A stretch of DNA of 9,077 nucleotides from Christensenella sp. (GTDB lineage Bacteria > Bacillota > Clostridia > Christensenellales > Maliibacteriaceae), in the NCBI GenBank assembly GCA_019420085.1, contig JAHZHV010000062.1, forward strand, positions 1 through 9,077. Reading direction: 5' to 3'. Within the stretch, counting starts at the first letter, position 1. Each line of letters begins with the position of its first letter. The position numbers and the translations under genes were made by a program. Shown here one piece after another: positions 1-6,076 of the stretch. The notes under the pieces were generated by a model. That model saw only the letters and a list, made by a program, of their open reading frames with translations, was not told the origin of the DNA and did no database searches.

Positions 1-709
1 GCACCGCTTCATACACCTGATAGACCATGCGAAGCGCCACGGGAAATACCGCCGGCCCCGAAAGCCCGCCCGTGACATTTGCAAGAACGCTTTTTTTCGT
101 GCGAAGATCGATGCGCATGCCAAGCAGCGTATTGATCATGCTCAGCCCGTCCGCACCCGCATCCTCGCAGGCGCGCGCGATGGCGCAGATATCCGTCACA
201 TTCGGCGTCAGTTTGATAAACACGGGCTTTTTCGTCACGGCGCGCACGGCGCGCGTGACCTGCGCCGCCGCCTCGGGGCTTGTCCCAAAGCTCATGCCGC
301 CACCGTGAACGTTCGGGCAGCTTATGTTGATCTCCAAAAGGCCGATCCCGTCGCAGGCGTCGAATTTCTCCGCACAGGCGACGTATTCCTCCAGCGAAAA
401 GCCCGAAATATTGGCGATTGCCTTCTTGTGAAAGCACGCCGCAAGCTTTGGAAGCTCTTCGGCGATGACGGCGTCGACGCCCGGGTTCTGCAGCCCGACC
501 GCGTTGAGCAGTCCCGCGGCCGTCTCGGCAATGCGCGGCGTGGGATTGCCAAAGCGCGGCGAAAGCGTCGTGCCCTTCAAGCTGATGGAGCCCAGGCAGT
601 TGATGTCATAGACTTCGGCAAACTCATGCCCGAAGCCGAACGTGCCGCTTGCCGGGATAACGGGATTGTCCAGCTGCCAGCCGCACAGATTTACAGATGT
701 ATTTACCAC
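1..709 (-). CDS. pyrD: Dihydroorotate dehydrogenase B, catalytic subunit (partial)
   Basis: This is the FMN-bound catalytic subunit of type-1B dihydroorotate dehydrogenase, which oxidises dihydroorotate to orotate in cytoplasmic UMP synthesis and passes the electrons to PyrK. I translated 236 uninterrupted codons on the minus strand; the remaining C-terminal part lies beyond base 1 (family length is about 300 aa). Visible family signatures are NTSVNLCG at the N-terminus, SGTFGFG (about 21-27), GNPTPRI (54-60), GLQNPG (72-77), the substrate loop N128-I-S-C131-P-N133 with the catalytic-base Cys typical of class 1 enzymes, FIKLTPN (164-170) and NVTGGLSGPA (211-220). The start is GTG at 709-707: a perfect AAGGAGG (717-723) sits 7 nt upstream, inside the last codons of pyrK, and homologues begin at the same place. 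It overlaps pyrK by 7 bases, so translational coupling is likely. No frameshift is seen. Confidence 0.95.
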   Translation of the reverse strand, partial: MVNTSVNLCGWQLDNPVIPASGTFGFGHEFAEVYDINCLGSISLKGTTLSPRFGNPTPRIAETAAGLLNAVGLQNPGVDAVIAEELPKLAACFHKKAIANISGFSLEEYVACAEKFDACDGIGLLEINISCPNVHGGGMSFGTSPEAAAQVTRAVRAVTKKPVFIKLTPNVTDICAIARACEDAGADGLSMINTLLGMRIDLRTKKSVLANVTGGLSGPAVFPVALRMVYQVYEAV

Positions 710-1425
710 TGGATCGCCTCCTTGAAAAAGACCGGTCCCTCCTTGCAGACGCGCTTGGGGCCTTCTTTGGGCTGGCATGTGCAGCCCATGCACGCGCCAA
801 CGCCGCAGCTCATGCGCTCTTCAAAGGAAAACTGTCCGTCGCCCGCCCTGTCATAGACGGCGCGAAGCATCGCCTTCGGGCCGCAGGCGCAGGCATAGGC
901 GCCCTCCTGCATGACGTCCGTGGCAAAACCCTTGTGACCATAGGACCCGTCGACGGTCGTGACGTACACGGTGCATCCAAGGTCGCGGAACTGCTGTTCG
1001 TAGAACACGTCCGCCTTGCTGTTAAAGCCCAAAATGGCCGTCACATCATGACCCTTTTTCACCAGTTCACGGGCAAGCGCATACATCGGCGGCACGCCCA
1101 CGCCGCCCCCGACAAGCGTACAGGCTTTGGGACATGCGTCGGCGTCAAAGCCGTTGCCAAGCCCAACCAGCGCTTCCAGCCGCTGGCCGCGCTGCATGCC
1201 GGCCATCTGGCGCGTTCCCTCGCCGACCGTCTTATAGATGATCGTAAATCCCGTCTCATCCGCGTCGCACACGGAAATCGGACGGCGCAGATAGTGCCCC
1301 TGCAATGCGATATTGACAAACTGCCCCGCGCGGCCGATCTGCCGCGTGTCGCCGATCAGATGCATGCGGTAGACGTCTTTTGCAATCGATTCGTTGGAAC
1401 TTACGATAAATACTTCGTTTTTCAT
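703..1425 (-). CDS. pyrK: Dihydroorotate dehydrogenase B electron-transfer subunit
   Basis: PyrK is the FAD and [2Fe-2S] subunit that carries electrons from the PyrD FMN to NAD+. The 240-aa protein has the ferredoxin-reductase layout. The N-terminal FAD domain holds RRPISVCD (about 47-54), the flavin-binding RxxS type of motif. The nucleotide-binding domain holds GGGVGVPPMYALA (about 106-118). The C-terminal iron-sulphur motif has cysteines at 207, 212, 215 and 227 (SCGVGACMGC followed by RVC), the PyrK spacing. Length is normal. The ATG overlaps the pyrC stop as ATGA, with a purine-rich AGGAAGGGG just upstream inside the end of pyrC. Its own end contains the ribosome binding site and start of pyrD. 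The two subunits would form the known PyrD2-PyrK2 complex, and the nested start signals should help keep their synthesis matched. Confidence 0.96.
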   Translation of the reverse strand: MKNEVFIVSSNESIAKDVYRMHLIGDTRQIGRAGQFVNIALQGHYLRRPISVCDADETGFTIIYKTVGEGTRQMAGMQRGQRLEALVGLGNGFDADACPKACTLVGGGVGVPPMYALARELVKKGHDVTAILGFNSKADVFYEQQFRDLGCTVYVTTVDGSYGHKGFATDVMQEGAYACACGPKAMLRAVYDRAGDGQFSFEERMSCGVGACMGCTCQPKEGPKRVCKEGPVFFKEAIQW

Positions 1426-2675
1426 TGAACCCCTTCCTCTTTATACACCGTTCGGCCTTCCAAAATCGTCTCGCGGCAGACGCCCCGCACCGTCCAGCCG
1501 GCAAACGGCGTTGCGCGTCCCATCGACAGGAATTTTTCCGGATCGATCCGATCGCTTTTTTCCAGATCCCAGATGCAGAGCGTCGCCGGGCATCCCGCTT
1601 CGATCCCGCAGGCAATCCCGAATCGCGCCGCAGGACGCACGCTCATGCACGCCACCAGCGTCTGCAGCGAGATCGCCCCGCGGCATACCAGCTGCGTATA
1701 CAAAAGCGGGAACGCCGTCTCCAGACCCACAATCCCCATCAGACTGCCGCGCAGGCCGCCGGATTTTTCCTTCGCGCTGTGCGGCGCATGATCCGTTGCG
1801 ATCATGTCGATCGTCCCGTCGGCAAGCCCTTCCACCAGCGCTTCGCGATCCTCCCGCGCGCGAATCGGCGGATTCATCTTGAAGCGGCCGTCGTCCTGCA
1901 GGTCGCCATCGTCCAGCAGAAGATAATGCGGCGCCGTTTCACAGGTGACGTCAAGGCCCTCGCGTTTGGCGTCGCGAATGAGTGTGACGGACTCCTTGGT
2001 CGAGATATGGCACACATGGTACCGGCATCCCGTCTCGCGCACCAGCTGCAGGTCGCGCCGCAGCTGCCGCCACTCGCTCATGGAGCTGATGCCGGCAAAT
2101 CCGTGCGCCGCCGCATAGGCGCCGTCATGCACGCAGCCGCCGTTTAGCAGCGCATTATCCTCACAATGCGCCACGATCATCTTGTCAAGCGCTTTGGCGC
2201 GCTGCATCGCCGCGCGCATCATCTGCTCGGACTGCACGCCGCGTCCGTCGTCGGAAAAGCCGGCCACATCGTCCGCCATGGCCGCCATGTCGCTTAACGT
2301 CTCCCCCTTTTGCCCCACGGTAATGGCGCCGTAGGGAATGACGCGGATGCGCGCCGTTTCCCGGATGCGCGCAAGCTGCACGTCAAGATGCGCGCGGCTG
2401 TCGGGCACGGGAGAAAGATTCGGCATTGCGCAGACGGTCGTATAGCCGCCGTGCGCAGCGGCGGCCGTCCCGCTTTGAATCGTCTCCTTATAAGAAAAAC
2501 CCGGCTCCCGCAGATGCACATGCACATCTGCAAAGCCGGGAAAAACGAAATACTTCGCCCCTGACGCGTCGCCCGCGACGCGCTGAATCTGCGCAATCTT
2601 CCCATTGTCAAGCAGCAAATCGCAACGCTCAAAGGTTCCATGCAGGTACACCATGCAATCGGAAATTCTGCGCAT
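1422..2675 (-). CDS. pyrC: Dihydroorotase (class I)
   Basis: This zinc amidohydrolase interconverts N-carbamoyl-aspartate and dihydroorotate, the step before PyrDK. The 417-aa protein shows the class I features: DVHVHLREPG with metal ligands H52 and H54, MPN at 84-86, FSDDG at 140-144 with the conserved aspartate, a metal-ligand histidine H170 in AHCED, H223 in CHIST, TAPHY (247-251), and the catalytic aspartate D295 in TDHAPH. The length is that of the Firmicutes family. The ATG at 2675 has AGAGGTG about 7 nt upstream. It is the first gene of the operon, and its stop overlaps the pyrK start by 4 bases. Expression is probably controlled in the leader, which carries two terminator hairpins. 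The genes for carbamoyl-phosphate synthase, aspartate transcarbamylase and PyrE/F are not in the window and may lie past the left edge or elsewhere. Confidence 0.97.
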   Translation of the reverse strand: MRRISDCMVYLHGTFERCDLLLDNGKIAQIQRVAGDASGAKYFVFPGFADVHVHLREPGFSYKETIQSGTAAAAHGGYTTVCAMPNLSPVPDSRAHLDVQLARIRETARIRVIPYGAITVGQKGETLSDMAAMADDVAGFSDDGRGVQSEQMMRAAMQRAKALDKMIVAHCEDNALLNGGCVHDGAYAAAHGFAGISSMSEWRQLRRDLQLVRETGCRYHVCHISTKESVTLIRDAKREGLDVTCETAPHYLLLDDGDLQDDGRFKMNPPIRAREDREALVEGLADGTIDMIATDHAPHSAKEKSGGLRGSLMGIVGLETAFPLLYTQLVCRGAISLQTLVACMSVRPAARFGIACGIEAGCPATLCIWDLEKSDRIDPEKFLSMGRATPFAGWTVRGVCRETILEGRTVYKEEGVQ

Positions 2676-2704
2676 TGCCCATCACCTCTTCGCATTTTTT
2701 GCAC

Positions 2705-2731
2705 AAAAAAAATCCTGCCGCCGGCAAGATT
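2705..2731 (-). terminator. Leader terminator 2, just before pyrC
   Basis: Read on the minus strand, AATCTTGCC pairs with GGCAGGATT (9 bp including one G-U) around a GGC loop, followed by eight T. It ends only about 30 bases before the pyrC start, so it must act within the pyr leader rather than at a gene end. This is the classic position of an attenuator. The plus strand has no T-run after the hairpin, so the orientation is clear. Confidence 0.75.
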
Positions 2732-2740
2732 ACGCTCATC

Positions 2741-2773
2741 AAAAAACCACGCGGACGCATGCGTCCCTGCGTG
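2741..2773 (-). terminator. Leader terminator 1 (attenuator hairpin)
   Basis: On the minus strand CACGC pairs with GCGTG, a 2-nt bulge (AG) follows on the left arm, and GGACG pairs with CGTCC around a CATG loop. The inner part is a 14-base perfect palindrome. One G and then six T follow. It lies about 60-95 nt into the pyr transcript. With the second terminator about 10 bases further on, the leader has two tandem intrinsic terminators. The lower left arm (2769-2773) can instead pair with an upstream CGTG, so mutually exclusive folds are possible. Confidence 0.65.
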
Positions 2774-2815
2774 TCCCCCTCTTTGCACGATCTTTCCGGC
2801 ATCTCTGTACCAGAC
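2770..2815 (-). promoter_or_regulatory. Candidate pyrimidine-responsive leader (possible PyrR site)
   Basis: In the minus-strand RNA, CGUG (2789-2786) can pair with CACG (2773-2770) around a purine-rich 12-nt loop containing AAAGAGGGG. A second purine-rich stretch, ACAGAGAUGCC, lies near 2797-2807. Both loosely resemble the AGAGAGG-type loop of known PyrR-binding RNAs, but neither is a clean match. The CACG arm is also the base of terminator 1, so the two folds compete. That is what is seen; the assignment to PyrR is inference from the operon's function. No T-box motif was found. Confidence 0.35.
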
Positions 2816-2840
2816 TTAAAGACTGTTTTTGTACAGGCTC

Positions 2841-2869
2841 ATTATATACGGTCATGCATATTCTGTCAA
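2841..2869 (-). promoter_or_regulatory. pyrCKD promoter
   Basis: On the minus strand a perfect -35 TTGACA (2864-2869) and a perfect -10 TATAAT (2841-2846) are separated by exactly 17 bases. Transcription should start near 2834, giving a leader of about 160 nt before pyrC. So strong a promoter in front of two terminator hairpins suggests that control acts at elongation rather than at initiation. Confidence 0.9.
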
Positions 2870-2872
2870 GCG

Positions 2873-2907
2873 GCCGCAGACGAATTTAGACAAAATCCGT
2901 CTGCGGC
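2873..2907. repeat. 10-bp inverted repeat between pyrC and azlC
   Basis: GCCGCAGACG (2873-2882) and its exact complement CGTCTGCGGC (2898-2907) flank a 15-base AT-rich centre. The left arm begins 4 bases beyond the -35 box of the pyr promoter, in the space shared with the divergent azlC promoter. It could be an operator or a cruciform. It has no T-run on either strand, so it is not a standard terminator. Confidence 0.6.
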
Positions 2908-2967
2908 TGCAAAATCGCTCTCTGCGGCGCACGTGCGGTAAATTCTGCTGCACCGGCGGCAAATCTA

Positions 2968-2976
2968 TGCTACAAT
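2968..2976 (+). promoter_or_regulatory. azlC promoter (extended -10)
   Basis: TGC-TACAAT at 2968-2976 fits an extended -10 element (TGnTATAAT). The region 17-18 bases upstream (around 2947-2953) has only a weak -35 match, so the TG extension would carry recognition. The start of transcription would be near 2983, about 45 bases before the azlC start codon. Confidence 0.55.
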
Positions 2977-3029
2977 GGCTTTCGAACCGGCTTTAAGGGT
3001 ATCAACAGAACATAAGGAATCACACATCC

Positions 3030-3758
3030 ATGCATACTTCTTCTTTTCGAAAGGGCCTGTGGCACGGCGTTCCCATTGCGCTTGGCTATCTTTCCGTCTC
3101 TTTCGGTTTCGGCATTTTAGCCATACGCGCAGGACTGTCCGTCGCAGCGGCCGTCGGCATCTCCGTGACAAACTTAACCTCCGCCGGACAGGCCGCAGGC
3201 GTCGCCGTCATCGCCGCAGGCGGTACCTATCTTGAAATGGCACTGACACAGTTTGTCATTAACCTGCGCTATGCGCTGATGGGCCTTTCCCTGTCGCAGA
3301 AACTGGACGACGGGTTTCACACGCCGCAGCGGCTGCTTGTGGCCTTCGGCATCACCGATGAGATCTTCGCCATGGCCTGCGCCCAGGAAGATCGCGTCAG
3401 TCCTTCCTATATGTACGGCCTGATCCTGATCTCGTTTGCCGGCTGGAGCCTGGGCACATTCTGCGGCGCCGCCGCCGGACGGATTCTGCCCGCGTCGGTG
3501 ACAAGCGCCATGGGGCTTGTGCTCTACGGCATGTTCCTTGCCATCTTTATCCCGCCGGCACGCAAAAGCCGCGGCGTGCTGACGGCCGTGTGCGTCGCCG
3601 CCCTTTGCAGCGTATTGTTCCGCTACGTCCTGACCGCCGTGTCGGAGGGCTTTTCCATCATCGTCTGCGCCGTAATCGCCGCCGCAGTGTGCGCCGCCGT
3701 ATTCCCTGTTGCCGAAACGGCGCAGCAATCCGATGACCGGGAGGATGAAAGAAAATGA
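3030..3758 (+). CDS. azlC: AzlC-family branched-chain amino-acid exporter subunit
   Basis: This is the large subunit of the AzlCD inner-membrane exporter, known in Bacillus for efflux of branched-chain amino acids and the analogue 4-azaleucine. The 242-aa protein has the family N-terminus, a short basic lead followed by G-x-P-I-A-L-G-Y and FGFG (about 13-27). It also has the conserved TQFVINLRY-LMGLSLS stretch (about 73-88) and FGITDE (106-111). Several hydrophobic segments follow (about 129-150, 158-177, 183-204, 208-228). The C-terminus is charged and ends in the azlD start. The ATG at 3030 has AAGGAA about 10 nt upstream. The azlD ATG overlaps the azlC stop (ATGA), the usual arrangement for this two-component transporter. 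The substrate in this organism is inferred from the family only. Confidence 0.93.
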   Translation: MHTSSFRKGLWHGVPIALGYLSVSFGFGILAIRAGLSVAAAVGISVTNLTSAGQAAGVAVIAAGGTYLEMALTQFVINLRYALMGLSLSQKLDDGFHTPQRLLVAFGITDEIFAMACAQEDRVSPSYMYGLILISFAGWSLGTFCGAAAGRILPASVTSAMGLVLYGMFLAIFIPPARKSRGVLTAVCVAALCSVLFRYVLTAVSEGFSIIVCAVIAAAVCAAVFPVAETAQQSDDREDERK

Positions 3759-4054
3759 GTCTTGCGATCTATATGATTGTCATGGCCGGGGTGACGTACC
3801 TTGTGCGCATGCTGCCCTTTACGCTGTTTCGCAGAAGGATTCGCTCCCGCTTTGTGCGCAGCTTCCTTTATTATATCCCCTATGCCGTGCTCAGCGCCAT
3901 GACGGTTCCCGCCATCTTCTACGCCACCGGCAGCTTTCCAACCGCGCTGGCCGGAACGCTCGTGGCCGTGGCGCTTGCCTATTTCAATCAGCCGCTGATC
4001 GTCGTCGCGCTGGCCGCCAGCGCCGCTGCGTTTTTGACCGGCCTGTTTTTCTGA
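3755..4054 (+). CDS. azlD: AzlD-family transporter small subunit
   Basis: A 99-aa, very hydrophobic protein of normal AzlD length, required with AzlC for branched-chain amino-acid export. It shows the family pattern: an N-terminal helix with VTYLVRMLPF (about 13-22), a basic loop RRRIRSRF (26-33), then YYIPYAVLSAMTVPAIF (39-55) and two further helices to the C-terminus. GGGAGG at 3739-3744, inside the end of azlC, serves as its ribosome binding site, 10 nt from the ATG. The start overlaps the azlC stop by 4 bases. No convincing terminator follows, so some read-through into the tRNA-Pro gene is possible. Confidence 0.93.
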   Translation: MSLAIYMIVMAGVTYLVRMLPFTLFRRRIRSRFVRSFLYYIPYAVLSAMTVPAIFYATGSFPTALAGTLVAVALAYFNQPLIVVALAASAAAFLTGLFF

Positions 4055-4086
4055 GCAAATACGCGCAACAATTTTTCACTTTTTAA

Positions 4087-4115
4087 TTGACAATAGCCCC
4101 TTTGCCCGCTATAAT
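4087..4115 (+). promoter_or_regulatory. tRNA-Pro promoter
   Basis: A perfect TTGACA (4087-4092), a 17-base spacer and a perfect TATAAT (4110-4115). The start of transcription would be near 4122, about 19 bases before the mature tRNA 5' end, as expected for a strong stable-RNA promoter. It begins 32 bases after the azlD stop codon. Confidence 0.92.
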
Positions 4116-4140
4116 ATATCTCGTTCGCCAATAGGAACAT

Positions 4141-4214
4141 CTGGGTGTGGCGCAGCTTGGTAGCGTGCTTGAATGGGGTTCAAGAGGCCGGAGGTTCGAA
4201 TCCTCTCACCCAGA
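4141..4214 (+). tRNA. tRNA-Pro (anticodon GGG)
   Basis: A full cloverleaf can be drawn. The acceptor CTGGGTG pairs with CACCCAG and is followed by discriminator A (4214). A D-arm with AGCTTGGTA loop follows the TG linker. The anticodon stem CTTGA/TCAAG encloses the loop ATGGGGT, giving anticodon GGG at 34-36 (reads CCC, and CCU by wobble). The T-arm is GGAGG-TTCGAAT-CCTCT, with one G-T pair. CCA is not encoded and must be added after transcription. A dedicated promoter lies upstream and a strong terminator downstream, so it is a single-gene unit. The first base pair C-G instead of G-C is typical of bacterial tRNA-Pro. Confidence 0.95.
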
Positions 4215-4230
4215 CTTTTGTAAACAGGCA

Positions 4231-4265
4231 GCCCTGGAAACACTGTGTTTCCAGGGCTTTTCTTA
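4231..4265 (+). terminator. tRNA-Pro terminator
   Basis: GCCCTGGAAACA (4231-4242) and TGTTTCCAGGGC (4246-4257) form a perfect 12-bp stem with a CTG loop, followed by TTTTCTT. It ends the tRNA transcript 17 bases after the discriminator base. Confidence 0.92.
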
Positions 4266-4646
4266 TGTCTTTGTTCTTTCTGCATCGTTTGATGGGGCAA
4301 CCAGCTTTTGCGCTTGGGCAAATGAAACGCCTCTTTCCCAAAGCATCGCGATATTGCACTGCCAGCTTCATCAAATTCAAGAAATTGGTATTTATCATTT
4401 GCAATTTTATAGCTGCCTATATGATTACAAGAGACTTTCATAAAATTTTCTAAAAGCATTGAAAACAAAGAATTTATCGCAACATGACCATCATATCCCT
4501 TTATACGGTTTCGCACAGTTTTACCCTTGCTACGACACTTTATACCGGCAAAAGCACGGGTAAAAAAAGGATAACAAGATATAACCGCGTATGGAAATCG
4601 GGAAACCGTGATGTATGTGCAATAGATTATTTTGGAGCGTAACACA
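4266..4646. other. AT-rich spacer without a recognisable gene
   Basis: About 380 bases with no ORF I can assign. The base composition shifts from the GC-rich surroundings to AT-rich right after the tRNA terminator. A long minus-strand reading frame here (4660 down to 4109) ends as antisense of the tRNA and lacks a credible start, so I do not call it. One imperfect inverted repeat (4519-4565) is the only clear structure. A GGAG near 4634 is the ribosome binding site of the tnpV remnant. The stretch probably belongs to the same decayed element as tnpV. Confidence 0.5.
4519..4565. repeat. 13-bp imperfect inverted repeat in the island
   Basis: TTTTACCCTTGCT (4519-4531) and AGCACGGGTAAAA (4553-4565) are complementary at 12 of 13 positions, with a 21-base loop. 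The right arm runs into further A residues, and neither strand has a T-tract directly after the stem, so it is not a normal terminator. It may be a remnant of an element end or a regulatory hairpin upstream of tnpV. Confidence 0.5.
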
Positions 4647-5014
4647 ATGGAACGATACATTTATGACCAGAACAATGGTTTATGGCACCAATTTCCAGGC
4701 GATTATTACATCCCTTGTCTGCCGCTTCCGGTTGAAGAAACACAGCCTATCGGGTTGTGGAGACAGTCACACAGGAACTACCCGAAAGAGCACAGGAAGG
4801 TAATTCATGCCACGATGATCATTCACAACAAGCTGAACTGCTTACCTTGCCGACATTGACAAGCAGGCGGAGGAAATGCACCACCGCTTGATTCAGGGAA
4901 ATGGCAGAAAGACAGGTGCGCCAAAAAAGCACAAAGCCGAGCAGCCTATGGAATGAATAGGATTATCCAGTCCTGTGGGAAAAGATCGTCAACAACAAAC
5001 GGATTTACACATAA
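4647..5014 (+). pseudogene. tnpV: TnpV-like transposon protein, decayed
   Basis: The first part translates as MERYIYDQNNGLWHQF, then DYYIPCLPLP and later KEHRKV, the recognisable N-terminus of TnpV (transposon-encoded protein V), a small protein of unknown role carried by Firmicutes conjugative and mobilisable elements. A GGAG lies about 9 nt before the ATG. The reading frame then breaks. Near 4845 the sequence continues in another frame as YLADIDKQAEEM. A further shift gives MAERQ, then KAEQPME followed by a TGA where the family has Trp. The family C-terminus appears in yet another frame as WEKIVNNKRIYT with a stop at 5012-5014. At least three frame disruptions make it non-functional. The family assignment is from memory of TnpV sequences and is fairly firm for the N-terminus. 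Confidence 0.8.
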
Positions 5015-5026
5015 CGTAGGACAAGA

Positions 5027-5054
5027 GCGAAGATACTTTTTACGGTATCTTCGC
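5027..5054 (+). terminator. Terminator-like hairpin after tnpV remnant
   Basis: GCGAAGATAC (5027-5036) and GTATCTTCGC (5045-5054) form a perfect 10-bp stem with an 8-base loop rich in T, 12 bases after the tnpV stop. Downstream T content is modest (CCTTTGAC). Similar GCGAAGATAC hairpins occur in Firmicutes mobile elements, consistent with an origin in the same element as tnpV. It may work in either direction. Confidence 0.6.
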
Positions 5055-5205
5055 CCTTTGACTGTCTATGTGATTGTAACGCTTTTAAGTGTCATTTCTC
5101 TTGTCACACAAGGCTTTTTTCAGCGCATTTTTTCGGATAGCAACGCCTTATATCAGCTTCCTGCATAGAACGGATATACGTTTTGGCGTCACGATATCGG
5201 ATTTT

Positions 5206-5859
5206 TTATTCTTCGCATTCGATGAACATAAATTTTTCTCCATCTTCCCACCATTGACCAACAAAAAGTACACTGGCCTGCTGTCCCTCATAAGGAACAA
5301 CGCTTTCTGTTTCAGCTTCCCAGAAGTATTCTGCATCACCGATGGAGTATGATTCCCCGTTGAATATAATGTTTGCCTCTGCGTTTTCCACGACACCGGC
5401 ACCGATACAGTCCTCACATATAATGTTTAAGGTTTCGCTACCGATAAATTTAGGGATGGGGGTATCCATAGTCGCTTCTTTTGTGGTGTTTCTAAATACA
5501 CACGCACCGTCTACCGTTGTCCCGTTCGTAAGAATCACTCTTGTAAACTGTTCTGCAGTATTGATGATATCACCATGAAATTCGCAATTGTCAAAAACTA
5601 TGATTCCGAAATCTCCGCTGATTGTTACATCTTCATCAAAAATAAGGTTTTCAACGGTCCGCTCTTGCTCTGCATCCAGTTCATAGGTAAACTCCGTAGC
5701 TTTGCTTCTTCCGTTTTCATCGGTTGTGTTTCCGGAAGTCTGTTCCTGAAGTTGATTGTCCGAAACGCCGTTGACCGTATCGGGCTGAATGTCACCACCA
5801 CAAGCAGTCAACGACATCAGCATAATCAAAACAAGATTCAATGCCAAAATGCGTTTCAT
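5206..5859 (-). CDS. Putative lipoprotein of unknown function
   Basis: The 217-aa product starts with a lipoprotein signal peptide: basic MKR, hydrophobic core, and lipobox L-T-A-C20-G, so it should be lipid-anchored on the outer face of the membrane. Residues 21-55 form a polar linker rich in Gln, Asn, Ser, Thr and Asp. From about 70 to 170 the sequence alternates hydrophobic and polar residues with repeated short turns (for example IIVFDNCEFHGDI, RVILTNGTTVDGACVF, LNIICEDCIGAGVV), a pattern suggesting stacked beta strands such as a small beta-solenoid; this is inference. Cysteines at 92, 120, 148 and 151 are unusual for an exported protein. The start at 5859 is chosen because AAAGGAGG sits 8 nt upstream and the signal peptide begins there; an upstream in-frame ATG (5964) would spoil the signal. 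It is AT-richer than the flanking core genes and lies beside mobile-element debris, so it may be acquired cargo. I recognise no family. Confidence 0.85.
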   Translation of the reverse strand: MKRILALNLVLIMLMSLTACGGDIQPDTVNGVSDNQLQEQTSGNTTDENGRSKATEFTYELDAEQERTVENLIFDEDVTISGDFGIIVFDNCEFHGDIINTAEQFTRVILTNGTTVDGACVFRNTTKEATMDTPIPKFIGSETLNIICEDCIGAGVVENAEANIIFNGESYSIGDAEYFWEAETESVVPYEGQQASVLFVGQWWEDGEKFMFIECEE

Positions 5860-5984
5860 GTTCGTGTCCTCCTTTAGATTTATGCTAACTTGCAGAGGGT
5901 TCATCGAAATTCGGTTGCATTCTCCAAAAAACAGCCTTTTTGGGGGGCTCAGAGGTGTTTTCATCTAAATAACAATTCTTACCA

Positions 5985-6013
5985 AGTTTACTACATTAAA
6001 GCGGAAATTTCAA
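5985..6013 (-). promoter_or_regulatory. Lipoprotein gene promoter
   Basis: Minus strand: -35 TTGAAA (6008-6013), 17-base spacer, -10 TAAACT (5985-5990). The 5' untranslated region would be about 120 nt. The promoter lies between the lipoprotein gene and the end of the HTH gene, so the lipoprotein need not depend on read-through. I see no clear terminator for the upstream HTH operon between 6014 and 6076. Confidence 0.65.
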
Positions 6014-6076
6014 TAATATGCTGTAGTTTTCCTGTTATTGCATTGACGTATTTCAGTTTCAGAATCCGCCTCGCCG

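Noticed and set aside
697..1428. Plus-strand 243-codon frame opposite pyrK
   Set aside because: Shadow of pyrK; the minus strand encodes a complete PyrK with all cofactor motifs.
3174..3728. Minus-strand 184-codon frame opposite azlC
   Set aside because: Antisense shadow of azlC with Gly/Asp/His-rich composition and no domain.
4109..4660. Minus-strand 183-codon reading frame across the tRNA-Pro
   Set aside because: Its C-terminal third is antisense of the tRNA and its terminator (giving the well-known spurious GERIRTSGLLNP-type peptide), it lacks a good ribosome binding site, and I recognise no domain.
5093..5122. Plus-strand CTTGT-CAC-ACAAG hairpin followed by T-run as a terminator
   Set aside because: Only a 5-bp stem with a G and a C before the T-run; too weak to call and no gene clearly needs it.
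4141..6060. tRNA-Pro as a proven attachment site
   Set aside because: No integrase gene and no second copy of the tRNA 3' end were seen in the window; only the proximity and the composition shift support it.
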